From: W0P28-013 sp051870755
GTDB lineage: Bacteria > Bacteroidota > Bacteroidia > Bacteroidales > Paludibacteraceae
Length of the DNA stretch: 47,126 nucleotides
NCBI GenBank assembly: GCA_051870755.1
Contig: JBJECE010000025.1
Coordinates: 1 to 47,126, forward strand
Reading direction: 5' to 3'
Below the pieces are notes generated by a model, which was not told where the DNA came from, searched no databases, and saw only the letters and a list, made by a program, of their open reading frames with translations. Below, one piece after another: positions 33,919 through 40,361 of this stretch (the stretch's first letter is position 1; every line of letters starts with the position of its first letter). The position numbers and the translations under genes were made by a program.

Positions 33919-33953
33919 ATGTGTCAGGAAAACATTTATTCTCCCGACACACT
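33919..33953. terminator. Weak hairpin between convergent genes
   Basis: gtgtcagga (33921-33929) and tcccgacac (33942-33950) pair with one mismatch. On the minus strand the stem is followed by attttt, so it may end the 89-residue protein gene. On the plus strand no T-run follows directly. Confidence 0.45.
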
Positions 33954-33955
33954 TA

Positions 33956-34225
33956 TTATTGATCAAGTTGTTGCCATACGGCATCAGCCAAGTAACACGC
34001 CCAACAACTCCACACACCGACAATACACCAAAATAATAAAACGGGGATTGTCATTGCGAAAACATCAGTCGGGAAATAGCAGGCTAACGAGCACAGCCAT
34101 GTCAATTCCAGCCGGCAGCCCACTCCGCGCAATACCGCATGCAACCCGACCGATAGTGCATACAACACACAAGTAGTTGTCAGTGCGACACATAAGTACA
34201 ACCCAAGGCGTCGCAAGTAGGGCAT
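33956..34225 (-). CDS. Small hydrophobic protein, last gene of a coupled operon
   Basis: 89 residues of unknown function. It has three hydrophobic stretches (LGLYLCVALTTTCVLYALSV, LTWLCSLACYF, MTIPVLLFWCIVGVWSCWAC), so it is probably an inner-membrane protein. Its ATG overlaps the TAA of the preceding gene (TAATG), a sign of translational coupling, and this is the main reason to believe it. It is rich in Cys and Trp. No family is recognised. Confidence 0.5.
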   Translation of the reverse strand: MPYLRRLGLYLCVALTTTCVLYALSVGLHAVLRGVGCRLELTWLCSLACYFPTDVFAMTIPVLLFWCIVGVWSCWACYLADAVWQQLDQ

Positions 34226-34680
34226 TACGGAACAGTAATAGTAAAATGATAATCGGTTGCTATCGTTGCCCGAAAAGCAGTTCCAGCCGGAACCGTCGCT
34301 TTTTTGCGCGACTTAAACATGGCTTCATCATTGCCGGTGAACACCACGTCGTTTTGTTCAAAACCTATCAACCGTCCATTAAATGCTTGAGTTGATATAG
34401 GCTGGAAGATAATCTGTCCGGCATCACCTATCAAAGTTGCCTTTTTGATAATTTGTTGTACTGCAACCGGTGTGCCGGCTGTTATCAGCACAACTTCACC
34501 GTTGTCATCATACACGTCAGCATTAACCACACATTGTGGCGTAGTTGAGCTCTGCGAGGTTACTGTAGACAACGTTCTAACAGAAACCACTGTTCCGGCC
34601 GAAAGAGTTACTTTCTTTTTCTCTTGTGCTATACCGATTAATGGTACCACACACAATATGATTAACAATATTTTTTTCAT
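34225..34680 (-). CDS. Small secreted beta-rich protein, unknown function
   Basis: 151 residues with a signal peptide (MKKILLIILCVVPLIGIAQE). The mature part is beta-rich, with repeated Gly-Thr turns (LSAGTVVSVRTL, ITAGTPVAVQQI, VPAGTAFRATIA). It resembles a loosely conserved group of small exported Bacteroidetes proteins with VPAGT elements, but I cannot name a family. It is the second gene of a leftward operon: 60 bases after the DUF6567 lipoprotein gene and overlapping the next gene by one base. Confidence 0.72.
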   Translation of the reverse strand: MKKILLIILCVVPLIGIAQEKKKVTLSAGTVVSVRTLSTVTSQSSTTPQCVVNADVYDDNGEVVLITAGTPVAVQQIIKKATLIGDAGQIIFQPISTQAFNGRLIGFEQNDVVFTGNDEAMFKSRKKATVPAGTAFRATIATDYHFTITVP

Positions 34681-34701
34681 TCTACCGACTATTTAGAATG
34701 G

Positions 34702-34724
34702 TCTTTCTTGGGACGACAAGAAAA
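34702..34724 (-). other. Intercistronic hairpin
   Basis: TTTCTTG / CAAGAAA with a short loop lies in the 60-base gap between the lipoprotein and secreted-protein genes. No T-run follows, so RNA processing or stability is more likely than termination. Confidence 0.45.
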
Positions 34725-34740
34725 ACCTTGAAAATAAATT

Positions 34741-35121
34741 TTATTTAGTAAATTCAATTACAAGTCCACTCACAATCAGTGCACTTTCGTACTTTTTGAT
34801 ACCAAGTCCGAGGAACGCCGCTTTTTCGCGATTCACTTGTTCGATAGTTACATTCACGAGAGCTTGCGATCCTTTCAAATTAGCCTCTTTAACCAAGGCT
34901 GCATAAGCACTTTGTTGCATTTGTTTAGCATCGAAATTGACTTTTTGTTTATAGACAACACTTGTTTGCACGTGTTTCACCACTTTGTAATTGGCTTCCG
35001 ACAAAACGACTTGTGTTTGATTCATGTTCAAGTTTGAGGACGTATTCAAATATTTGCCCGTCGAACAACTTGCTAATGTAAGGGTTGCAAATGCAGCCAC
35101 ACCTAAAATTACTTTTTTCAT
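34741..35121 (-). CDS. DUF6567-like lipoprotein
   Basis: 126 residues with a clear lipoprotein signal (MKKVILGVAAFATLTLASCS, Cys 19). The segment LNMNQTQVVLSEANYKVVKH and the later NREKAAFLGLGIKKY fit the small Bacteroidetes DUF6567 lipoproteins as I remember them. The function is unknown. It is the first gene of the leftward operon. No promoter lies in the 57 bases between the terminator of the structured leader (35178) and its ATG, so its expression probably depends on read-through of that leader. Confidence 0.75.
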   Translation of the reverse strand: MKKVILGVAAFATLTLASCSTGKYLNTSSNLNMNQTQVVLSEANYKVVKHVQTSVVYKQKVNFDAKQMQQSAYAALVKEANLKGSQALVNVTIEQVNREKAAFLGLGIKKYESALIVSGLVIEFTK

Positions 35122-35177
35122 GATTGTTTTAGTATTTGTGCCTCACCGTCCCCTCGTTCAGCGGTTAAAAATTAGAT

Positions 35178-35417
35178 ACAAAAAAAAGCGTGGAGACCGT
35201 CAGTTTATTTTTTTCGAGGTATCGGCAAACACCCTGCATGAAATAAACAACCACCCCACGCATCATCACAATCCTCCCGAAAGAGAATTGTGAATCGCGT
35301 AGTCGTCCGGACTGTTCCTCATGCGATGAAAATTTTGCCGATTTTCGAAAAAGGAAACTAAACGCTTTATTTATGTCTGTCAAATTCAGTATCCGTTGAT
35401 ACTGTATACAATTTGAC
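35178..35417 (-). ncRNA. Candidate structured RNA leader with intrinsic terminator
   Basis: About 240 bases on the minus strand start at a good promoter. Predicted helices (plus coordinates): a 5' hairpin of 35410-35417 with 35379-35386 around 35398-35403 with 35388-35393; a 9-base long-range helix ATCGGCAAA (35334-35342) with TTTGCCGAT (35221-35229); TTTTTCGA with TCGAAAAA just outside it; GCATG with CATGC inside it; a central hairpin CACAAT / ATTGTG extended by ACGC / GCGT. The 3' end has GCGTGG able to pair with CCACGC directly before eight T. It could be an independent RNA (a 6S-like rod is one thought) or a riboswitch-like attenuator for the lipoprotein gene. It matches no class I know. 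The pairings were found by eye. Confidence 0.55.
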
Positions 35418-35421
35418 GCTG

Positions 35422-35453
35422 CAAAAATAAGCATTTATTTTATAACGTCCAAA
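35422..35453 (-). promoter_or_regulatory. Promoter of the structured RNA leader
   Basis: On the minus strand there is a -33 TTTG (35450-35453), a 20-base spacer and a -7 TATTTTTG (35422-35429). Transcription should start near 35417, at the base of the first hairpin. Confidence 0.82.
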
Positions 35454-35486
35454 CTTTTTGCGGGGTGGTTTTCATTTTTTTATAAT

Positions 35487-35512
35487 AAAGGCGCATAAAA
35501 TTATGCGCCTTT
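35487..35512 (-). terminator. Hairpin downstream of the C1B peptidase gene
   Basis: A perfect 12-base inverted repeat AAAGGCGCATAA / TTATGCGCCTTT with a 2-base loop lies 36 bases after the stop codon. The stem ends in TTT but no long T-run follows on the minus strand. Confidence 0.6.
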
Positions 35513-35547
35513 ATGTTTTGGGAATGTGTACGAATATAGCGGAGATA

Positions 35548-36741
35548 TTATCGCCATTGTTTGGCAATAGCCTTGGGTACGGCATCTTTGTGTACAAGGA
35601 TATTCATGGTTTTGTAGGCGGCAAACGCTTTCGATATGTACCATGTGCCTTTATACTTGTTGTTCGTTCCCCACGAATTTTTCACCATATAATATTCTTT
35701 ACCATTCTGATCGGTGGCAATGCCGTAAATCAGCATGCCGTGGTCGTCGGTTGTTGTCCAATTATCGTAAGCCGTTTGGCGCATGGCTTGCGTAACTTCT
35801 ATTTCGGGCAATGGTTTTTGGGTCAATTCCTTTTTCTTGTCGTCTTTCGACAAGCCCGTCCAACGCGCCATGTCGCTACCTGTGAGTTCGGCACCGCGGT
35901 CGGCATCGGGCATCACGCCTATACCATTGCGCGTGAAACCGATTTCGCTCACATCGGCGCCCCACGCTACCGTATAACCTTTGTCGATGGCATTGTCGAT
36001 GATGGCAATCAGTTCGTCCAACGGCACATTGTACGACTCGCCCAAGCGCCAATTATCAGGAATTTCGAGGACAAATTTTTCGTAAAACGGATGATGCGTG
36101 TACGATGTTACCGACACATAATCATCGGCCGACAGCCCAAGCATATCGGCAAACGAATGCGGCGTATATTGTCGGCCGTTGTAGTCGAACGTTTCGGGGC
36201 AGGCTCCCAAATAGGTATCGTAGATGGCCGAAAGGCCTTGTCGCCACACGGGCGTCAGCTGTTTGAGTGTGCCACGCGTCAGTGCTTTGACGTAGGCGCC
36301 GGCCACGGCATCCAACTCGGTGTGTACAGGCAGCGTGTCGCCATACATAATGCCCGGCATAGCCGCCTGCGGCACCAGACCGTAGTGCGACAAACAATAG
36401 ACCGCATCGTTGAAACTGCCGCCGGGTGCAAACGACACATCGCCGTGCATGCGCACCGCACGTTCGGCACGATCGACCATGGTGTGATGCACGACGAACA
36501 TTTCCGACAAATCATATTCGCCCTTGCCCATCCGCAGCAGTTCGGATTCGAAAAAGGCCATCGACGAAAAACTCCAGCAAGTGCTTGAGCGATGCTGATT
36601 TTTGACGCTTGTTATCGGATTCGCCTTGACAGTGGTAAACACAAATCCTTCGACCGAATCGGTCGGCATGTCGGTTTGGGCAGCCAGCATCGCAGGCACG
36701 GCCATCGCCGCCAAAATGAAGGGGAAAAGACGTTTTTTCAT
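35548..36741 (-). CDS. Secreted C1B papain-like cysteine peptidase (bleomycin hydrolase/PepC type)
   Basis: 397 residues. Signal peptide MKKRLFPFILAAMAVPAMLA. Catalytic Gln and Cys are in VKNQHRSSTCWSFSSMAF (about 47-60), His in DDHGMLIYG and Asn in MVKNSWG, the complete C1 set. Compared with cytoplasmic bleomycin hydrolase it is shorter and exported, as in other Bacteroidales. It should act as an aminopeptidase in the periplasm or outside. It is monocistronic, divergent from a small ORF at 36886. Confidence 0.92.
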   Translation of the reverse strand: MKKRLFPFILAAMAVPAMLAAQTDMPTDSVEGFVFTTVKANPITSVKNQHRSSTCWSFSSMAFFESELLRMGKGEYDLSEMFVVHHTMVDRAERAVRMHGDVSFAPGGSFNDAVYCLSHYGLVPQAAMPGIMYGDTLPVHTELDAVAGAYVKALTRGTLKQLTPVWRQGLSAIYDTYLGACPETFDYNGRQYTPHSFADMLGLSADDYVSVTSYTHHPFYEKFVLEIPDNWRLGESYNVPLDELIAIIDNAIDKGYTVAWGADVSEIGFTRNGIGVMPDADRGAELTGSDMARWTGLSKDDKKKELTQKPLPEIEVTQAMRQTAYDNWTTTDDHGMLIYGIATDQNGKEYYMVKNSWGTNNKYKGTWYISKAFAAYKTMNILVHKDAVPKAIAKQWR

Positions 36742-36766
36742 ACGTTTGATAGTGATAACTTTGGCG

Positions 36767-36774
36767 CAAAGTTA
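36767..36774 (-). promoter_or_regulatory. -7 element of the C1B peptidase gene
   Basis: TAACTTTG on the minus strand, 25 bases before the ATG. No -33 TTG at the normal spacing. Confidence 0.55.
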
Positions 36775-36870
36775 CAAAAAATACAATTAGTGCCCACATT
36801 TTCGTCAAAAAAAACGTGGTAAGGCATCATTTTTGCTGTAACAAAGGTAGGATATATCACCAAAAAGCAC

Positions 36871-36878
36871 TAACTTTG
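36871..36878 (+). promoter_or_regulatory. -7 element 7 bases before a possible start codon
   Basis: TAACTTTG ends at 36878 and an ATG follows at 36886. No -33 partner is seen. It either drives a nearly leaderless small gene or gives the Na/Pi cotransporter a roughly 470-base leader. Confidence 0.55.
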
Positions 36879-36885
36879 CAGCAGT

Positions 36886-37284
36886 ATGAAAACGTACATT
36901 CATCGTACCGGAATGCTACGGCATAGGCTTACTTTGATATTGATTTTCATCAGTTTAGCACGTTTATCGGGTGCTTCGGGCTATATGGCGCTTGGCACCG
37001 ACATGGCGGTCGCGACCCTTAGCGACAACCATTTTTGCCCCGACATTACGGTGGTGTTACCGCCCACCGACATTCCACTTTTTGCATCTTACCATCAGTT
37101 GTACGCTCGCACGGCACAGCGCACCCTGTTTTGCAGGCGACGCCACACTGTCTGCCATGTGGCCATGGGCAAAGCACACAACTATCAGACTACGCTGCAC
37201 CGCATTGCCATGTGGCACCTTTTGCCGAACGGCACCCGTTGTTACACACAATTTTTCAGTGCGCTCGGCAAACTTATCATTTAG
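36886..37284 (+). CDS. Possible small secreted protein
   Basis: 132 residues, not recognised. A basic start and hydrophobic stretch (MLRHRLTLILIFISLARLSG) look like a signal peptide. The rest has many His, Cys and Arg and no known motif. Support for a real gene is its position directly after a -7 box and its distance of 68 bases from the Na/Pi cotransporter gene. Against it, the composition is unlike its neighbours and another frame (from 37035) is also open. Confidence 0.38.
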   Translation: MKTYIHRTGMLRHRLTLILIFISLARLSGASGYMALGTDMAVATLSDNHFCPDITVVLPPTDIPLFASYHQLYARTAQRTLFCRRRHTVCHVAMGKAHNYQTTLHRIAMWHLLPNGTRCYTQFFSALGKLII

Positions 37285-37352
37285 CGCAGGCGCTGCCGCA
37301 CGTTTAGTTACTATTTTTTTTCAACCTTACGACAACAAAATTATTTTCTATT

Positions 37353-39053
37353 ATGTTACTGCAATTTTTCACGCTTTTGGGAGCCTTGGGCATGTTTCTT
37401 TACGGCATGAACCTGATGAGTTCCGGCCTGCAAAAAGCGGCAGGCAATCGTCTTCGACATTTTTTATCGGCCATGACCTCCAATCGGTTCACGAGTGTGC
37501 TGACCGGTTTGGCCATTACGGCCATCATACAATCGTCGAGCGCCACGACCGTGATGGTCGTCGGCTTTGTCAATGCCGGTCTATTGGCACTCGGCCAAGC
37601 TATCGGCGTTATCATGGGCGCCAACATCGGCACCACCGTTACGGCGTGGCTCATTTCGTTGCTGGGTTTCAAAATGGACATTTCCATTTTGGCCGTGCCG
37701 TTGATGGCGGTCGGGTTTGTGTTGAGCATCGCCAAACGGGAACAACACAAAAACATCGGCGAGTGCATCGTGGGTTTTTCGCTGTTGTTTTTGGGCTTAT
37801 CGCTCATGAAAAATTCTGTCCCCGATTTAAGCCGCACGCCCGAAGTTTTGGCCTTCATCACACGTTGGACGGGTTTCGGATTCTGGTCGGTACTCATTTT
37901 TTTGGTCATCGGCACACTACTCACGCTGGTGCTGCAATCGTCGAGCGCCACGATGGCACTCACCCTGATTATGATGAGCATGGGCTGGATTCCGTTCGAA
38001 ATGGCGGCCGCCATGGTGTTGGGCGAAAACATCGGCACCACCATCACGGCCAACATCGCAGCGGCCGTAGCCAACATCAATGCGAAACGTGCAGCGCTGG
38101 CACACACCTTTTTCAACCTATTCGGTGTGATATGGGCTTTGTGTCTGTACCGACCATTTCTGTCGCTCATCGGACTGATTATCAGCGGAATGGGTTACCC
38201 GAATCCGGTCGAAACAAACTACACGGCCGGCCTCGACCCGACTGCACCCGAAGCGACGGCGGCGCTCTACGGCATCGCCATGCTGCACACGCTATTCAAC
38301 GCCATCAACACGTTCATTCTCATTTGGTTCGTGCCGCAGATAGAGAAGATTGTAACAGCCATCATCAAATCGAAAAACAGCGCCGAAGACGAAATTTTCA
38401 AACTACAATTCATTCAGGCCGGCCCGATGGTAACAGCCGAGTTGGCCATCAGTCAAGCGCAAAACGAGATAGTGCACTTTGCACAAATATCGCGCAAAGG
38501 ATTGGCGTACATCAAAGCGGCGGTGCAAGCCTCCACGCCGAAAGAGTTCGACATCTACTGCGGCAAATTGGTAAAATACGAGGAGATTGCCGACCGCATC
38601 GAGTACGAAATTGCCACGTTTTTGCGCGCCATTCCCGAAGGCAGCATCAGCGAGCACACGCGCCAACGCATCACGGCCATGTACAAAATCATTGGCGAGT
38701 TGGAAAGTTTGGGCGATTCGGGCGAAGCGGTCAGCCGCATTCTGTCGCGACGCAACGCACAACAACAAAGTTTTTCGCCCCAATACATCGCCAATATCGA
38801 ATCGATGATTGCGCTTGTGGACAAAGCCTACGAAGTGATGATTGCCAACCTGGAACACACCGGCAACCTGCAAACCGCCATCGACAGCGAAATTGCCATC
38901 AACAACCTGCGCAACACCCTGCGCGACGAGGCAGTGGCCAACACAGCCGTAGCCTACCAAAACAGCGCCTACTACATGGACGTTGTGTCGGAGTTGGAAC
39001 GCATGGGCGACTACATCATCAATGTGTCGGAAGCCGTACACGGCAAGAAATAA
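37353..39053 (+). CDS. Na/Pi cotransporter family protein with PhoU-like C-terminal domain
   Basis: 566 residues. Residues 1-345 form the membrane domain with two inverted halves, each carrying QSSSAT (IIQSSSATTVMVVGFVNAG and LVLQSSSATMALTLIMMS) and GANIGTT / GENIGTT. Residues about 350-560 form an all-alpha PhoU-like domain (SISEHTRQRITAMYKIIGEL, ESLGDSGEAVSRIL). By family it is a sodium-phosphate symporter of the inner membrane (NptA type). The C-terminal domain probably adjusts transport. It may share a transcript with the small ORF upstream. Confidence 0.92.
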   Translation: MLLQFFTLLGALGMFLYGMNLMSSGLQKAAGNRLRHFLSAMTSNRFTSVLTGLAITAIIQSSSATTVMVVGFVNAGLLALGQAIGVIMGANIGTTVTAWLISLLGFKMDISILAVPLMAVGFVLSIAKREQHKNIGECIVGFSLLFLGLSLMKNSVPDLSRTPEVLAFITRWTGFGFWSVLIFLVIGTLLTLVLQSSSATMALTLIMMSMGWIPFEMAAAMVLGENIGTTITANIAAAVANINAKRAALAHTFFNLFGVIWALCLYRPFLSLIGLIISGMGYPNPVETNYTAGLDPTAPEATAALYGIAMLHTLFNAINTFILIWFVPQIEKIVTAIIKSKNSAEDEIFKLQFIQAGPMVTAELAISQAQNEIVHFAQISRKGLAYIKAAVQASTPKEFDIYCGKLVKYEEIADRIEYEIATFLRAIPEGSISEHTRQRITAMYKIIGELESLGDSGEAVSRILSRRNAQQQSFSPQYIANIESMIALVDKAYEVMIANLEHTGNLQTAIDSEIAINNLRNTLRDEAVANTAVAYQNSAYYMDVVSELERMGDYIINVSEAVHGKK

Positions 39054-39072
39054 GCCACCCGACAGAACACAA

Positions 39073-39107
39073 GCGAGGCCTTCCCACACAAACGGAAAGG
39101 CCTCGCG
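39073..39107. terminator. Long hairpin between convergent genes
   Basis: gcgaggccttcc pairs with ggaaaggcctcgc with one unpaired base. No T-run follows on either strand, so it may protect 3' ends or terminate only weakly. Confidence 0.55.
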
Positions 39108-39126
39108 CGTATGCAGCAAATGCGTG

Positions 39127-39837
39127 TTATTCGTATTTCAGGTTGTCGAGGCAGACGTAAGCCGGCGTGTTTAGTCCCCAAGCGCCTTTGTCGGTGCCGT
39201 CGAACGTGAAATAAAGGTCGGTAACTGCGCCCAGCGACGACAAATCGATGGCTGTCCATGTGTCGCAGATAAAGGTTTTACCATCGCGGAAATCGGCCAG
39301 ATAGAAGTCGATGCTGTCGGTGCGCGTGTCGCCGTTTTGGCCGATGATGGTAACTTTGAACCAATCGCCGTCGGCACAGGCTTTGGCAATGGCATCGCCC
39401 TCTTTCAGCGACCAATAGGTGTAGGTCGAGTTGTTCAGGCTGACGCTTTTGGGCGACACGGCTTTGTCGAATTGGATGCGCGAATTTTGCGCGCTCCACG
39501 CGCTGTAGTACAGCACGGCAAATTGTTTGGAATTGTCGGCGCCGCCGTCGGCATAAACGCTGTATTGGTTCAGATAGCCGCGCGTCTGTTTGTCCGTGTT
39601 CGACGAAACCGAAAAGCCGGTCCACGAACTCCATTCGCTATTGAAATCGTTCACAAAGAACGCGCCATCAACGGTTTTGCCGCCCGAAAGGTCGGAGCCG
39701 TTCCAATAGCCGGTGGAGTCCAATGCCACGTTTTCGAAAGTAACGACTGTTGCGTTGTCAACAGGATCGTTACCCTTTTCGCAGGCAACGAAGGTGGCAG
39801 CCAAGGCAGCCAAGCAGAAGAGATGTAATTTTTTCAT
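39127..39837 (-). CDS. DUF4465 surface lipoprotein, possibly B12-binding
   Basis: 236 residues with a lipoprotein signal (MKKLHLFCLAALAATFVACE, Cys 19). The rest matches DUF4465: TFENVALDSTGYWNGSDLSG, FFVNDFNSEWSSWTGFSVSS, FAVLYYSAWSAQNSRI, DFYLADFRDGKTF and AYVCLDNLKYE at the end. It should be an outer-membrane, probably surface-facing beta-sandwich. From memory, the BtuH vitamin B12-binding lipoproteins of Bacteroides belong to this family. The gene lies 65 bases downstream of nrdG on the same strand, with no convincing terminator or TAnnTTTG promoter between. It may therefore be under the cobalamin riboswitch at 42651. Co-transcription is inferred. Confidence 0.85.
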   Translation of the reverse strand: MKKLHLFCLAALAATFVACEKGNDPVDNATVVTFENVALDSTGYWNGSDLSGGKTVDGAFFVNDFNSEWSSWTGFSVSSNTDKQTRGYLNQYSVYADGGADNSKQFAVLYYSAWSAQNSRIQFDKAVSPKSVSLNNSTYTYWSLKEGDAIAKACADGDWFKVTIIGQNGDTRTDSIDFYLADFRDGKTFICDTWTAIDLSSLGAVTDLYFTFDGTDKGAWGLNTPAYVCLDNLKYE

Positions 39838-39902
39838 CTTGTGTTGTTTTTTTTAATTGTTAATTAAATGATTATTAAGTGATTAGTTTTTTTTGAAAAA
39901 TC

Positions 39903-40361
39903 TCATTTTTCCCAAAATCGGCAAGTGATGTCGTACATTTGCCCCTGTTCGATACGGAACAGCCGTTGGTTGGTTTCGGGCGATTTCAGGCCGCCGCGTT
40001 CGGCAATGTAAGGGCCGAGTTTGATAAAATCAAAATGCGCCGTATCGATGGTGTCCGGCAACGCGGCGCGCCCCGAATACCATGCCGATTTCTTGTCTTT
40101 CAGCCGGATGTGTGCCGCCAAGGCGTTTACCGCCGCAGGATCGGCATCGCCGCCCATCAGGCAGACACAGGTAACGGCTGCACCATACTTATCGAGCAAC
40201 GCATCTATCACCTGTTCGGTCAATGCGTCGCCAATGTCGTTGGCCAACTGCGGACTATGGCATCCCGCACACCCACACGGACAATTACTAATGTTGATGG
40301 CCAGCGTTACCTCGTCCGGAATTTCCTGAAAAACAATATCGAAATCGGTGTATTTCAGCAT
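39903..40361 (-). CDS. nrdG: Anaerobic ribonucleotide reductase activating protein
   Basis: 152 residues from the ATG at 40361 (MLKYTDFDIVFQEIPDEVTL), where homologues start as I recall; an upstream ATG at 40379 would add six residues. The radical-SAM cluster CxxxCxxC is in NCPCGCAGCHSPQL. CLMGGDAD is the short SAM-binding GGD motif of this family. It uses S-adenosylmethionine to make the glycyl radical on NrdD. It overlaps the end of nrdD by seven bases, so translation is coupled. Confidence 0.94.
   Translation of the reverse strand: MLKYTDFDIVFQEIPDEVTLAINISNCPCGCAGCHSPQLANDIGDALTEQVIDALLDKYGAAVTCVCLMGGDADPAAVNALAAHIRLKDKKSAWYSGRAALPDTIDTAHFDFIKLGPYIAERGGLKSPETNQRLFRIEQGQMYDITCRFWEK

Noticed and set aside
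35178..35417. RNase P RNA
   Set aside because: GAGGAA-AGTCCGG and GCAGGGTG recall RNase P, but the RNA is too short and lacks the conserved 3' ACAGAA-GGCTTA region.
35165..35434. 89-residue minus-strand frame in the structured leader
   Set aside because: It begins at the promoter -7 box and overlaps the folded RNA and terminator; no motif or codon signature.
35458..36588. 376-residue plus-strand frame antisense to the C1B peptidase
   Set aside because: The peptidase on the other strand has all catalytic residues; this frame starts in its terminator.
36971..39160. 729-residue plus-strand frame overlapping the Na/Pi cotransporter
   Set aside because: It is the shifted frame of a strongly supported transporter; the translation is rich in His and Arg with no membrane helices.
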